NCBI RefSeq assembly: GCF_000188035.1 | Contig: NZ_AEUY02000005.1 | Coordinates: 186,001-250,000, forward strand | Source: Streptococcus pseudoporcinus LQ 940-04 | GTDB lineage: Bacteria > Bacillota > Bacilli > Lactobacillales > Streptococcaceae | Direction: 5' to 3' | DNA: 64,000 bases | Part shown: in pieces, positions 19,224 through 28,445 of the stretch | How positions within the stretch are numbered: position 1 is the stretch's first letter | Layout: each line of letters starts with the position of its first letter | Program-made: the position numbers and the translations under genes | The notes under the pieces: generated by a model | The model's database searches: none | The model's input: the letters and a program-made list of their open reading frames with translations, nothing else | What the model was told of the DNA's origin: nothing

Positions 19224-20555
19224 TTATCTTGTTAGTCGATAGATAGCTTCGGCATAGATATCCATTGCCCGATAAGCATCTTCTAATACAATATTTTCAT
19301 TTTCTTGATGTTCCGTTTGAATTGAGTCTGGGAACATTGCTCCAAAGGCCACACAATTTGGCATAGTTCGAGCAAAGGTAGCCCCTCCTGAAGAAATAGC
19401 TGGGCTAGTATCTCCCGTTTTTTGCTGATAGACAGACATCAAAGTTGTCACCAATTCACTATCAATTGGAACATAGAGTGGTGCAAGATAGTCGAACTCT
19501 TCATAAGTTAAACCATAAGTTTTGGCTTTCTTACTCAAGGTTGCTACGAGTTCTTCCTTATCAGCCAGAACAGGAATACGAATATCAAGCCTAATTTCAG
19601 TCTTTTCCTTATTTATAGTTAAACCAGCAGCATTAAAAGATAAAATGCCCGACGGTTCGTCTTCGATATTTCCAAAAATATTTAAACCTTTGCCATCTTC
19701 ATCAACGACATTGGCCAAAAAGTCTATGGTTTGATTATCTGTGTATGGGAAGAGAGCTTTTGCCAAGCGTACTAAAGCATTAATACCATGTGGTGCGTCT
19801 TTAGCATGTTGAGCTAGTCCATAAACCGTTAATTGATCATCATTTGTGACATACTCAAATCCCAGTTTATCGAGTTCTGATTTAACTTCTTGAAATAGGT
19901 TTCCACTATAGTTAGCCCTAGCAGGGACCACATTATAAGCATTACCAACCTCAAGACTTAGAGCGTCGCTTCCAGAACCCGTTAATTTTGCCTGCAACAG
20001 ACCTTTTTCTGCGTAAATCAAAGGAAATTTGGAATCAGGAGCAAAGCCAAAAGTTGCTTGTTCTTCACGTTCATTGTAACGATCCATACAACGCCATAAA
20101 GTTTCCTCGTCAGTTCCAAAGATAAAGCGAATGCGTTTGTTAAACGTAACGCCTGCATCCATTAGAGCCTTAACGGCATATAAGGCCATCATTGTTGGAC
20201 CTTTGTCGTCCTGAGTGCCACGCCCATATAAGTGGCCGTCTTTTTCAATACACTCAAAGGGATCAGTATGCCACAAAGAACGGTCTCCTTCAGGAACAAC
20301 ATCAAGATGACAGAGGATAGCAAGCATGTCTTTTTGATCACCTAATTCTGCATAACCATAGTAACCTTCAGGGTCAATCACTGTATGAAAACCAAGCTCT
20401 TCACATAGGGCAAGAGTATGCTTAAGAACATCTAAAATTGCCTGTCCAAAGGGGGTTCCGTTCTCCCCTTCCTGACGAACAGACGGGAAGGAAACGATGT
20501 CTTTGATAGCTTTAACACAAGCCTCTTGATGGCTTTTAGTAATATACGTTTCCAT
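19224..20555 (-). CDS. M20-family dipeptidase of the arc operon (PepV-like)
   Basis: 443-residue zinc peptidase of clan MH. Metal ligands lie in [12 protein letters not shown] (His and Asp), [10 protein letters not shown] (bridging Asp), FGTDEETLW (Glu pair), FAPDSKFP and a late H in [11 protein letters not shown]. Streptococcal arc operons usually carry such a peptidase (annotated Xaa-His dipeptidase) between arcD and arcC. It presumably frees arginine from peptides to feed the pathway (inference from context). 31 nt after arcD. Confidence 0.9.
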   Translation of the reverse strand: METYITKSHQEACVKAIKDIVSFPSVRQEGENGTPFGQAILDVLKHTLALCEELGFHTVIDPEGYYGYAELGDQKDMLAILCHLDVVPEGDRSLWHTDPFECIEKDGHLYGRGTQDDKGPTMMALYAVKALMDAGVTFNKRIRFIFGTDEETLWRCMDRYNEREEQATFGFAPDSKFPLIYAEKGLLQAKLTGSGSDALSLEVGNAYNVVPARANYSGNLFQEVKSELDKLGFEYVTNDDQLTVYGLAQHAKDAPHGINALVRLAKALFPYTDNQTIDFLANVVDEDGKGLNIFGNIEDEPSGILSFNAAGLTINKEKTEIRLDIRIPVLADKEELVATLSKKAKTYGLTYEEFDYLAPLYVPIDSELVTTLMSVYQQKTGDTSPAISSGGATFARTMPNCVAFGAMFPDSIQTEHQENENIVLEDAYRAMDIYAEAIYRLTR

Positions 20556-20586
20556 TTTTATACCTCCATATAGCAGTTAACTTCTC

Positions 20587-22080
20587 TTAGCTAAAAAACG
20601 AAGCTAACATAAGGATTGCCACACTTGCAATAATAACAATTGCCATATATTTGGCAACAAATTTCCACCAAGTTGTTAGGTCGATTTTCCCGATAGCAAG
20701 GGCACCCATACAGATAGCTGATGTTGGTGAAATCATATTAAGGACACCAGAAGCTGATTGGAAAGCTGTAATAACAAGATGAGCTGGCACATTTGAAAAA
20801 TGACCTAGAGGAGCCATAATACCCATTGTTGCTCCTGCAAGACCTGAAGTAGATGGGATTAAAAATGACATTGGTAGGTAGAAGAGATAGGTTAACAAGA
20901 CAAAAACTTGAGAAGAAAGGCCTGACAGTCCTTTTTCACCCCATGAAAGGATAGTAGATGTAATCATACCATCATTCATAATAACTTGAATACCACGGGC
21001 AACAGCACAAATAATGGCAACACTTAGGAGATCTGCAGCACCTGCTATAAATGAAGAAATGAAATCTTCTTCAGACATTTTATAAACCATTGCTACTAAG
21101 ATCCCCATCATAATAAAGAGCATGGTGATTTCTGGGAAATACCAAGTCCCTAAGGGAGCAACACTTTTACCAAAGAATACCCCAAAGCCAGGTAGCCCAG
21201 TAAGCCACGTATTAATATCTGCAAAAAGTTGCACACCAAATTTTTCCCAAGGGATTAAACTTAATATCATGATGACAAAAGCAGAAATAAAAACCCAGAT
21301 AACATGTTTTTGTTTTTTAGACATATCCATGTCAGTATTTTCCAGTTTGAAAAACTCTTTATGTTCTGCCATTTTATCGGCAACTAATGATTTACTTGGA
21401 TCTTTTTCAATTTTGCTTGCATAACTGTAAACAAACCAAATTGAAATGGCAACCAAGACAAGCCATTGAATAAAGCGCCAAATCATACCATCAGCAATAC
21501 TTACATGGGCAGCATCAGCGGCAACACCGGTTGCAAAGGGATTAATGGTTGAAGCCAAACAACCGATTTGTGAACCAATTAAAATAATGGCAACAGCCAC
21601 AAGAGTATCAAAGCCAACAGCAATCATTACTGGGATAAGTAATGGATAGAAAGCCATTGTTTCTTCACCCATACCATAAGTCGTTCCACCAAGTGCAAAG
21701 ATAGGAATCAAAATAGCAATTAGCATTTTCTCTCTACCTTTATTATTTTTAACAATTGATGCTATCCCCTGATCAAGAGCACCAGTCTTATTTACAACAC
21801 CCAGAAAACCACCTACCATTAAGATGAAGAAGGAAACTTGGATGGCACCTTCTGTTTTACCAGTCCCTAGCATCCCACGAACAGGAGCCATAAAAACATC
21901 ATAAATTCCTTGAGGATTTGATTTAACAGCATGGTATGTGCCTGAAATAACACTTCCATCTTTGGCAGTATCATAGGCACCCGCTGGAATAAACCAAGTT
22001 AAAACTGCCATAATGGCAATAATAAGGAAAAGGACAGTGTAAGAAGAAGGAATTTTAAAACCCCGTTTTTTTTCTTCCAT
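20587..22080 (-). CDS. arcD: YfcC-family arginine/ornithine antiporter ArcD
   Basis: 497-residue membrane protein with about 12 hydrophobic segments, of the YfcC/DcuC-like ion-transporter superfamily, not the APC-type ArcD of Pseudomonas. N-terminal FLIIAIMAVLTWFIPAGAY, conserved GGTTYGMGEETMAFYPLLIP and FLIPSTSGLAGATMGIMAPL. In streptococci this gene fills the arcD position and is assigned arginine-ornithine exchange. The exchange function is inferred from position. It is separated from arcB by 219 nt containing a hairpin and a direct repeat. Confidence 0.87.
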   Translation of the reverse strand: MEEKKRGFKIPSSYTVLFLIIAIMAVLTWFIPAGAYDTAKDGSVISGTYHAVKSNPQGIYDVFMAPVRGMLGTGKTEGAIQVSFFILMVGGFLGVVNKTGALDQGIASIVKNNKGREKMLIAILIPIFALGGTTYGMGEETMAFYPLLIPVMIAVGFDTLVAVAIILIGSQIGCLASTINPFATGVAADAAHVSIADGMIWRFIQWLVLVAISIWFVYSYASKIEKDPSKSLVADKMAEHKEFFKLENTDMDMSKKQKHVIWVFISAFVIMILSLIPWEKFGVQLFADINTWLTGLPGFGVFFGKSVAPLGTWYFPEITMLFIMMGILVAMVYKMSEEDFISSFIAGAADLLSVAIICAVARGIQVIMNDGMITSTILSWGEKGLSGLSSQVFVLLTYLFYLPMSFLIPSTSGLAGATMGIMAPLGHFSNVPAHLVITAFQSASGVLNMISPTSAICMGALAIGKIDLTTWWKFVAKYMAIVIIASVAILMLASFFS

Positions 22081-22108
22081 AAGAATTTACCTCTTTTTCA
22101 ATAAAAAT

Positions 22109-22234
22109 CAGTCGTCCTAGTTCCGGTCAAGGCCGCCAGAACCAGAACGACTGTATTTAATAATTACATTTATTTGTTACTTTAATTATAAGGAGTTAAA
22201 TAAAGTCTTTCATTACTGTAGTTATAAGGAGTTA
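22109..22234 (-). promoter_or_regulatory. arcB-arcD intercistronic hairpin and direct repeats
   Basis: A 45-nt imperfect hairpin at 22109-22153 has perfect 7-bp outer arms (CAGTCGT/ACGACTG) and GC-rich inner pairing. Upstream of it on the minus strand are two 22-nt near-identical direct repeats (22177-22198 and 22213-22234, 20 of 22 equal). Each contains minus-strand TATAA-like sequence. It may be a partial terminator, an RNase-processing site or an internal promoter for arcD. Confidence 0.5.
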
Positions 22235-22299
22235 CCTAATAGAATTTGTTAAATTAGTAAAGTTAAGTATTAATTAATTAGGGAAGTACCAGGTAGCTA

Positions 22300-23313
22300 T
22301 TATACTTTTGGAATGAAAAGATTTCCAAGAGTTGCTGCCATAACAGCCTTAATAGTATGCATACGGTTTTCTGCTTGGTCAAAATGTTTCGCAAAGTCGC
22401 TACGGAAGACTTCATCGGTAACTTCCATTTCAGATACACCATATTTTTCTTCAACATCTTTACCATAGACAGTTTTTGTATCATGGAATGCTGGTAAGCA
22501 ATGTAAGAAGATAAGTTTGTCATTATTAGCTTTTTTAACAAGTTCCATATTAACTTGATAAGGTTGAAGTAATTCAACACGTTCTTTAAATTTATCTTCT
22601 TCACCCATAGAAACCCATACGTCAGTGTAGAAGACATCTGCACCTTTGACAGCTTCATCTGCATTATCAGTAACTAGAATGTGTGCTCCTGATTCTTTAG
22701 CATAGCCCTCAGCTAGCTTAACAATTTCTTCATCAGGGAATAATTCTTTTGGTGAGAAGATGTGTACGTTAACCCCCATCATGGTACCTGCAACTAAGAG
22801 TGAGTTAGCAACATTGTTACGTCCATCACCACAGTAGACAAGTGTGATTCCTTCAAGTTTACCAAAGTTTTCTTTGATAGTGAGGTAGTCAGCAAGCATT
22901 TGAGTTGGATGCCATTCGTCAGTAAGGCCATTCCATACTGGAACTCCTGCGAACTCAGCTAATTCTTCAACCATTCTTTGGCTGAATCCACGGAATTCAA
23001 TACCGTCGAACATACGTCCAAGAACTTTTGCTGTATCTTCTGTTGATTCTTTTTTACCAAGTTGGATATCATTTGCACCGAGGTATTCAGGGTGTGCTCC
23101 TAAATCGATTGCTGCAGTTGTAAATGCTGCACGAGTACGTGTAGATGTTTTTTCAAATAAAAGGGCAATATTTTTTCCTTCTAAATAATGATGTGGAATA
23201 CCACGTTTTTTGAGATCTTTTAAGTGAGCTGCTAAATCAATAAGGTATTCAAACTCTTCACGTGTAAAATCTTTTTCAGCTAAGAAGCTACGTCCTTGAA
23301 ATACTTGAGTCAT
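22300..23313 (-). CDS. arcB: Catabolic ornithine carbamoyltransferase ArcB
   Basis: 337 residues, normal length. It cleaves citrulline with phosphate into ornithine and carbamoyl phosphate. The carbamoyl-phosphate-binding motif STRTR is at residues 57-61 ([12 protein letters not shown]), and the ornithine-binding HCLPAFHD lies in the C-terminal domain. A GGAG ribosome binding site precedes ATG 23313. It is separated from arcA by a 282-nt non-coding spacer. Confidence 0.96.
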   Translation of the reverse strand: MTQVFQGRSFLAEKDFTREEFEYLIDLAAHLKDLKKRGIPHHYLEGKNIALLFEKTSTRTRAAFTTAAIDLGAHPEYLGANDIQLGKKESTEDTAKVLGRMFDGIEFRGFSQRMVEELAEFAGVPVWNGLTDEWHPTQMLADYLTIKENFGKLEGITLVYCGDGRNNVANSLLVAGTMMGVNVHIFSPKELFPDEEIVKLAEGYAKESGAHILVTDNADEAVKGADVFYTDVWVSMGEEDKFKERVELLQPYQVNMELVKKANNDKLIFLHCLPAFHDTKTVYGKDVEEKYGVSEMEVTDEVFRSDFAKHFDQAENRMHTIKAVMAATLGNLFIPKV

Positions 23314-23462
23314 TTTCTTTCTCCTTCAAAATATAAAATTTAGGTTTTGTTGAGATGTTACTATCTCGCTATTTTAGACATATAGCGTTAGGAAAATCAA
23401 GTTCTAACGGACAAGGAAGCGCCCTAATGGCTAGACTTGACTTCCCCAGACACTATGTGTTT

Positions 23463-23476
23463 TTACTATATAGTAA
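23463..23476. repeat. Perfect palindrome in the arcA-arcB spacer
   Basis: TTACTATATAGTAA is a 14-nt perfect palindrome in the middle of the 282-nt non-coding interval 23314-23595. I find no ORF or gene remnant in this interval. It also holds several short inverted repeats around 23380-23460, so it may form a folded mRNA region that sets the arcA to arcB ratio (inference). Confidence 0.5.
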
Positions 23477-23595
23477 GGGGACAATAGTCTTTAGTTAATC
23501 CACTACTACTTTGTATATGAAAGATACTAACTGTCGTCAGTAGCGTATAAATTAACCCGAGCCTCTGACTCGTTTCATTCTATTGAAAGGCAATA

Positions 23596-24828
23596 TTATA
23601 GGTCTTCACGTTCAAATGGCATTGACATACAACGAGGTCCACCACGACCACGAACAAGTTCACTTCCTTCAATCTTAATAAGTCTTAGACCTTTAGATTC
23701 TAGGATAGCATTTGTAATAGTATTACGATTATAAACCACTACAACACCTGGTGCAATTGTTAGAGTGTTGGAGCCATCATTCCATTGTTCACGTCCAGCA
23801 GCAACAATATTATCACCACCACAACGAATCAATTCAACTTTATCAACACCTAGATTATCAGCAAGAAGTTCTGCTAAATCGCCATTTTCTTCAACAATTT
23901 TAAGTTTATCGTTTTCATAAGTGACAGAATAAACACGCAAGTCACCTTCAATTTCTGGATGAATTGTGAATTTATCATAGTCAACCATAGTGAAAACTGT
24001 ATCTAAATGCATAAATTTACGGTTGTTAGCAAATTCAAAGGCCAATACTTTTTTGAATCCTAGGTTTTCTTTGAAGATATTAATCAAAAGTTTTTCAATA
24101 GATGCTGCATCAGTACGTTGTGAAATACCTACCGCTAAAACATCTTTAGAAAGAACGAGTTCATCTCCTCCTTCAATACGAGTATTTTCGCTACGATCGT
24201 ATACCATTGGCACTTTACCGCCGTACTCTGGATGGTGAGTGAAAATATATTTACCATAAAGTGTTTCACGGTTACGAGTTTCAGAGAACATATGATTTAG
24301 GGAAACCCCTTCACCAATAGTTGCGAATGGATCACGAGTGAAGTATAGGTTTGGCATAGGATCAATAGCAAATGGATAGTCAGATTCTACAAGGTCTGTC
24401 AATCCTTTTTCATCATCAGAGATTTCTGGAAGTTCAGATTTTTGAACCCCAGCCATTGTTTTATCAATCAACTCTTGGTTATCTTTAATTGACAAGAGTA
24501 ACTCGCGAATGGCTTCTTTAGTAGAACGACCTCGAATATTAGCTTCTTCAATGTATTCGTCAATAAAAGCTTTGCGAACCTCATCGTTAATCAATGATTC
24601 AGCTGCTAATTTTTCAAGGTAAAGAACTTCAATGCCTTCTTCTCTAAGAGCTTGTGCAAAAGCATCATGCTCTTTTTGAGCATTTTCTAGAAAAGGAATA
24701 TCATCAAATAATAATCTTTCTAGATAGTCTGGCATCAAATTTTCAATTTCTTTACCAGGTCTGTGCAGCATAACTTTTTTAAGTTTGCCAATCTCAGAAT
24801 AAACATGAATCGGTGATTTAGCAGTCAT
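23596..24828 (-). CDS. arcA: Arginine deiminase ArcA
   Basis: 410 residues, the usual length for streptococcal ADI. It hydrolyses arginine to citrulline and ammonia. Active-site landmarks: [32 protein letters not shown] (His), and the nucleophile Cys400 in [13 protein letters not shown] start at ATG 24828 ([14 protein letters not shown]), which matches the conserved N-terminus and has GAGG upstream; an upstream in-frame start would add 14 atypical residues. First gene of the arc operon. It provides acid tolerance and ATP under sugar limitation. Confidence 0.96.
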   Translation of the reverse strand: MTAKSPIHVYSEIGKLKKVMLHRPGKEIENLMPDYLERLLFDDIPFLENAQKEHDAFAQALREEGIEVLYLEKLAAESLINDEVRKAFIDEYIEEANIRGRSTKEAIRELLLSIKDNQELIDKTMAGVQKSELPEISDDEKGLTDLVESDYPFAIDPMPNLYFTRDPFATIGEGVSLNHMFSETRNRETLYGKYIFTHHPEYGGKVPMVYDRSENTRIEGGDELVLSKDVLAVGISQRTDAASIEKLLINIFKENLGFKKVLAFEFANNRKFMHLDTVFTMVDYDKFTIHPEIEGDLRVYSVTYENDKLKIVEENGDLAELLADNLGVDKVELIRCGGDNIVAAGREQWNDGSNTLTIAPGVVVVYNRNTITNAILESKGLRLIKIEGSELVRGRGGPRCMSMPFEREDL

Positions 24829-24874
24829 AACTTTTAACCTCTTTCTAAATGATAAGTTTTGTGAATTCACCTTT

Positions 24875-24969
24875 CAAGATTTGGTAAATCTTGCTTACAT
24901 ACATAGTTTACCTTTTAACAAAGGAATAAATGCGGTAAATTTCACTCTCTCATTGTGAAATCGCTTACT
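24875..24969 (-). promoter_or_regulatory. arcA leader and control region with cre-like site
   Basis: In the minus-strand upstream region: (1) a perfect hairpin CAAGATTT/AAATCTTG with a 3-nt loop at 24875-24893 in the expected 5' leader; (2) a cre-like sequence at 24956-24969, AGTAAGCGATTTCA on the minus strand, one mismatch from the CcpA consensus; (3) inverted arms ATTTCAC/GTGAAAT separated by 9 nt that overlap the cre site. arc operons are known to be under CcpA, ArgR-type and Flp/ArcR control, so these are plausible targets. Proteins are not assigned to individual sites. The rest of 24970-25099 is AT-rich without clear signals. Confidence 0.6.
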
Positions 24970-25099
24970 GATTTTATTCAAAAAATGAAACTTTATTGAA
25001 ATGTATCCGGTTTCTTGTATGTTTTTTACATTTTTGCGAAAATATTTATAGTTATAAATTTAAAAAAAGTGATAAAACTTAAAATTAAGTTTTTTATCC

Positions 25100-25777
25100 T
25101 TAGGTGTGTTTTAAGAAAAAATCTCTATTCAAAAATGTTAAATATTTATTTTTTCTCACTAATAATTTTTCTCGTTTAAGCTTACTTAGGACATGACTGA
25201 CTGTTTCACGGGTTGTACCACTCATGTTGGCAATATCTGTTGAGGTTAACTGAAATGGTAATTTATTTTCGTCATCGCCCATCTCAATTAAAAGAATAGC
25301 TAAAGATTGAATAACCCGTTCGCTAGCGCTGGAAGTAATGAGATTACGCACTCGTAATTCGTGCAACTCTAAAAGACGAGACAATTTACTATAAAGATGA
25401 ACCATTTGTTTAGGATTATCTGCAGAAAATTTTTCAAATAAATCTACGGGCAAATAATAGTAAGTGACATCTGTTATGGCTACAACTGAAAAATGATAGG
25501 CCTCATCTGTAAACATCCCTCCGTAGGGGAAAATGGTGTCATGTCTTATAAAGTCAGTATATATAAAAGAACCCGATTGGTCGGTTTGTTCAACTTTAAA
25601 ATAGCCCGATGTTACTAAAAATAATTTATCACGTCTATCTCCCTCAAAAAACAAAATATGACCCTTTTGTACTTTGCGACATTCCATCTGGCCAACAATT
25701 TTATCAAATTCTTCAATGGAGAAAAATTTAAAATCATTTAATTTTCTTAAATACTGATAATCTTCACGTCTAATCAA
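25100..25777 (-). CDS. Crp/Fnr-family regulator of the arginine deiminase pathway (ArcR/FlpS-like)
   Basis: 225 residues: an N-terminal cyclic-nucleotide-type beta-barrel (KVQKGHILFFEGDRRDKLFLV) and a C-terminal winged helix (DIANMSGTTRETVSHVLSKLKRE). I see no N-terminal Cys cluster for Fe-S binding as in true Fnr. Position directly upstream of arcA, in the same orientation, matches FlpS/ArcR regulators that activate arc operons. The start codon is TTG at 25777, chosen because GGAGG lies 6 nt upstream and no ATG is in reach. Divergent from argR. Confidence 0.9.
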   Translation of the reverse strand: MIRREDYQYLRKLNDFKFFSIEEFDKIVGQMECRKVQKGHILFFEGDRRDKLFLVTSGYFKVEQTDQSGSFIYTDFIRHDTIFPYGGMFTDEAYHFSVVAITDVTYYYLPVDLFEKFSADNPKQMVHLYSKLSRLLELHELRVRNLITSSASERVIQSLAILLIEMGDDENKLPFQLTSTDIANMSGTTRETVSHVLSKLKREKLLVRKNKYLTFLNRDFFLKHT

Positions 25778-25833
25778 ATGAAACCTCCAACTTCCCTATA
25801 TTACTCTCATTTTACCACAAAGATTAGCCTATT

Positions 25834-25883
25834 GTAAGCGTTTCTATAAAATTCTTTACAGAAGATTAGCTTTCTGGTATACT
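25834..25883. promoter_or_regulatory. Divergent flp/argR promoter region with partial cre
   Basis: Plus strand: TTTACA (25855-25860), 17-bp spacer, TATACT (25878-25883), about 37 nt before argR. Minus strand: a TAAAAT -10 with extended TG near 25811-25819 for the Crp/Fnr gene. Between them TGTAAGCGTTTCTA (25834-25847) resembles a CcpA site with two mismatches, placed to affect both promoters. Confidence 0.6.
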
Positions 25884-25919
25884 CGGGTTGATTGCAGAAA
25901 ATTAAAGGAAGAGACGAAT

Positions 25920-26393
25920 ATGAATAAAAAAGAAATTCGACACCAACTCATTCGTTCATTAATTTCAGAAACAACTATCCATACCCAGCAAGAATTGCAG
26001 AGTCGCTTGAAAAAAAACGGGATTCATATTACTCAGGCAACTCTTTCTCGTGATATGAAAGAGTTAAATTTGGTTAAAGTATCAAATGGTGAGTCTACAC
26101 ACTATGAAACCTTATCCATCTCTCAAAGTCGATGGGAGCATCGCTTGCGTTTTTATATGGAAGATGCCTTAGTCATGTTAAAAATTGTGCAGAACCAAAT
26201 AGTTTTAAAAACCCTCCCTGGACTAGCTCAGTCGTTTGGCTCGATCTTAGATGCTATGCAGATCACGGAGATCGTTGCTACTGTTTGTGGAGATGACACC
26301 TGTCTGATTATCTGCGAAGATAACGATGGAGCAAAAACTTGCTTTGAAACCTTGAGTAATTATACTCCACCATTTTTCTTTAGTAACAAGTAA
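25920..26393 (+). CDS. argR: ArgR/AhrC-family arginine repressor
   Basis: 157 residues. N-terminal winged helix with [42 protein letters not shown] (wHTH with the conserved SR), and a C-terminal oligomerisation and arginine-binding domain with [11 protein letters not shown]. Lactic acid bacteria usually have several ArgR paralogues, one linked to the arc operon; divergent placement makes this one a likely arc regulator. AGGAAG ribosome binding site upstream of the ATG. Monocistronic. Confidence 0.93.
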   Translation: MNKKEIRHQLIRSLISETTIHTQQELQSRLKKNGIHITQATLSRDMKELNLVKVSNGESTHYETLSISQSRWEHRLRFYMEDALVMLKIVQNQIVLKTLPGLAQSFGSILDAMQITEIVATVCGDDTCLIICEDNDGAKTCFETLSNYTPPFFFSNK

Positions 26394-26420
26394 GCCTCAA
26401 CTTTCCTTCAACTACACACC

Positions 26421-26454
26421 ATGAAGACAAGCACCACTTGTCTTCATTTTTTTC
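26421..26454 (+). terminator. Intrinsic terminator of argR
   Basis: Stem ATGAAGACAAG/CTTGTCTTCAT with a 5-nt loop, followed by seven T on the plus strand. The rest of 26394-26610 shows nothing I can call. Confidence 0.9.
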
Positions 26455-26610
26455 CTTTAAACTACTTCTGCACTATTGAATTAATGACTGTCAAAAATAA
26501 TTCACTCCTTATAAACTAAGCTAGCAAATTAGGCAGTATAGTGAATCTCTCAAAATCTAAAATGACTTCCTCATTCTTTGTATTAATTCACAAAAATTTC
26601 TAACCTTTTA

Positions 26611-27327
26611 TTAAATCTTTTTTCCTAGGTCAACGCAAGTATTTTCTTTCGTTAAAATGTACTTTTCTGCTTCTGCACCAAGTTGTAATTTGGCATGACC
26701 TTCAATAAAATTCAGTGCCTCTATCAATTGATCAAGCCTACCTCTATCTAATAGTTCAATGACTAAAAAAGCGTTTTTAGTATTAGCAGTAATCATCGTT
26801 CGTGCGCCATCACGCCAATTTAAGCAACGACAAACAGCACCAATATCATCTTTGTAACAAAGTTCATTCGGCAAAGTTGGTGAATCATTTTCGTCACCAA
26901 TCAAATAGAAAGAATCATTGCCATCTGTAATAGTCAAGCGCAAATCACCAACAAAACTATCCAAATCTTCAGCTCCAACTGGTAGAGCAAAACGTAAACT
27001 AGCAGCATTATAAATATCAACTAGAGGATTAATTGAGGGAATTTGATTTCCCTTTGAAACGCGCTTCAGCAAAGCTTCAATGCTGGACCGAGCTCCTTTT
27101 TTTGTTTTAAATTGTTGATAGGCATTGCGATAGGTCCGAATTACCTCATTATCTGCAAAGTTACTTTCCGTTAGGTACTGCTCTGCAAGAGACTGACTTT
27201 CTCTCAGGATCATTTTTATCTCCTTGGACGATTCACCTGAGGACTGATAATTGTGTAAGAGAACAACTCCCAATTGTGCTTCTGGAAACAAATCCCAAAA
27301 ACTCTGATCAACGATAAACCGTGACAT
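26611..27327 (-). CDS. B3/B4 tRNA-binding-domain protein
   Basis: 238 residues resembling the stand-alone B3/B4 domain of the phenylalanyl-tRNA synthetase beta chain: RNAYQQFKTKKGARSSIEALLKR, NPLVDIYNAASLRFALPVGAEDLD, GAVCRCLNWRDGARTMIT. Free-standing B3/B4 proteins may edit mischarged amino acids or tRNAs, but no function is proven for this type. I start at ATG 27327 with GGAG 7 nt upstream rather than at the TTG two codons earlier. Spacing to the neighbouring YjbR gene is 27 nt, so probably one operon with it and the CorA gene. Confidence 0.85.
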   Translation of the reverse strand: MSRFIVDQSFWDLFPEAQLGVVLLHNYQSSGESSKEIKMILRESQSLAEQYLTESNFADNEVIRTYRNAYQQFKTKKGARSSIEALLKRVSKGNQIPSINPLVDIYNAASLRFALPVGAEDLDSFVGDLRLTITDGNDSFYLIGDENDSPTLPNELCYKDDIGAVCRCLNWRDGARTMITANTKNAFLVIELLDRGRLDQLIEALNFIEGHAKLQLGAEAEKYILTKENTCVDLGKKI

Positions 27328-27354
27328 CTCCAATCTCCTCCCAATACCATAAAT

Positions 27355-28434
27355 CTAATCCTCTTTAAGATACCCTTTTTCTTGCAAAAATGCAATAAAT
27401 TGTGGGGTTAAACGCCTAGGTCCACGAACTGACTTAACACCATGTTCTTGTAGGACCTCAAGAGGTAACTGATCATCTGCAAATTTTTCTATTAACTGCA
27501 AATGCATCAAGGTCTTAATATCCTTGCGAGGACGAAAATCCTCATTAGGAATATTAACCTCTAAAACGCGACAGACATAACGAATAGCTTTAGTTGGAGC
27601 TGTTATGTAAATAAAGACGTAATCACCAATTTTTATTGAAGCCTTCTGTGTCCACAAAATATCTGTACTAGCCGCAAACTCACTATCAATGTCATAATAG
27701 TTAAGATTAGCCGGAATAATCCAAAAATCCGGTCCTTTGAATCTTTTTAAAAGTGGTGATTCTACTAAAGCCCTACTTGCAAGAATAAGTTTCCAGATAA
27801 CTTCATCAGACAGACTATCATCCAGAATAATTGAAATCCAAGATTTCTTAGACATATGATAAGCTGGGTAAATCCCATTTTGAGAAAGTAAGGTATCCAA
27901 TTCCCGGGGCTTAACTTTGAGATTAATCACTTCAGCAGTTTGGTTTTTATAATCCTCAGCAATACCTTCCAATTTGTTCAGAGCAAGAGGAAAAATTACA
28001 GCATACCACTTACCCCCAACCCTATAGGAATAGGTATCAAAATGATTATCAAAAGGTTGGTCTAGAGAATCACTAAAGTTATCGACTAGTCGCTGATTAA
28101 GCCGATTCATCTGATCTGACTGGAAAGGAAAAAGGATACAGCAAGCCTCCGAGATTTCTTCTAAAACCGCCTGATAGGCAGTTTGCACTTGTCCCACATA
28201 GCTAGGAACCATCTTCTCCACATGAATTGCTAGATAGTCCTCCTTCATATCGTTATCAATAACCCGACTAGATAATTGGCCTTCTGCCTCAACTACTACC
28301 TGAACAGTAAAAGCCCCGCCCATAATATCAGCATGGTAACTAAATGAGCCGTCCTGGTCTTGATTAAAGCCAAAGGGCACTAGTCTATCCAGTTGAATTT
28401 GCCTTTTCCTAAAGACATTTTCTTCTATCGTCAT
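27355..28434 (-). CDS. MmcQ/YjbR-family protein with EVE-like C-terminal region
   Basis: 359 residues. A YjbR/CyaY-like domain is suggested by GGKWYAVIFPLALNKLEG and LLSQNGIYPAYHMSKKSWI around residues 145-215. The C-terminal third (DFWIIPANLNYYDID, WTQKASIKIGDYVFIY, AIRYVCRVLEVN) looks like an EVE/ASCH-type fold that binds modified bases or RNA. The N-terminal 120 residues I do not recognise. Function unknown. 11 nt before the CorA-type gene on the operon. Confidence 0.75.
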   Translation of the reverse strand: MTIEENVFRKRQIQLDRLVPFGFNQDQDGSFSYHADIMGGAFTVQVVVEAEGQLSSRVIDNDMKEDYLAIHVEKMVPSYVGQVQTAYQAVLEEISEACCILFPFQSDQMNRLNQRLVDNFSDSLDQPFDNHFDTYSYRVGGKWYAVIFPLALNKLEGIAEDYKNQTAEVINLKVKPRELDTLLSQNGIYPAYHMSKKSWISIILDDSLSDEVIWKLILASRALVESPLLKRFKGPDFWIIPANLNYYDIDSEFAASTDILWTQKASIKIGDYVFIYITAPTKAIRYVCRVLEVNIPNEDFRPRKDIKTLMHLQLIEKFADDQLPLEVLQEHGVKSVRGPRRLTPQFIAFLQEKGYLKED

Positions 28435-28445
28435 AAACCTACTTT

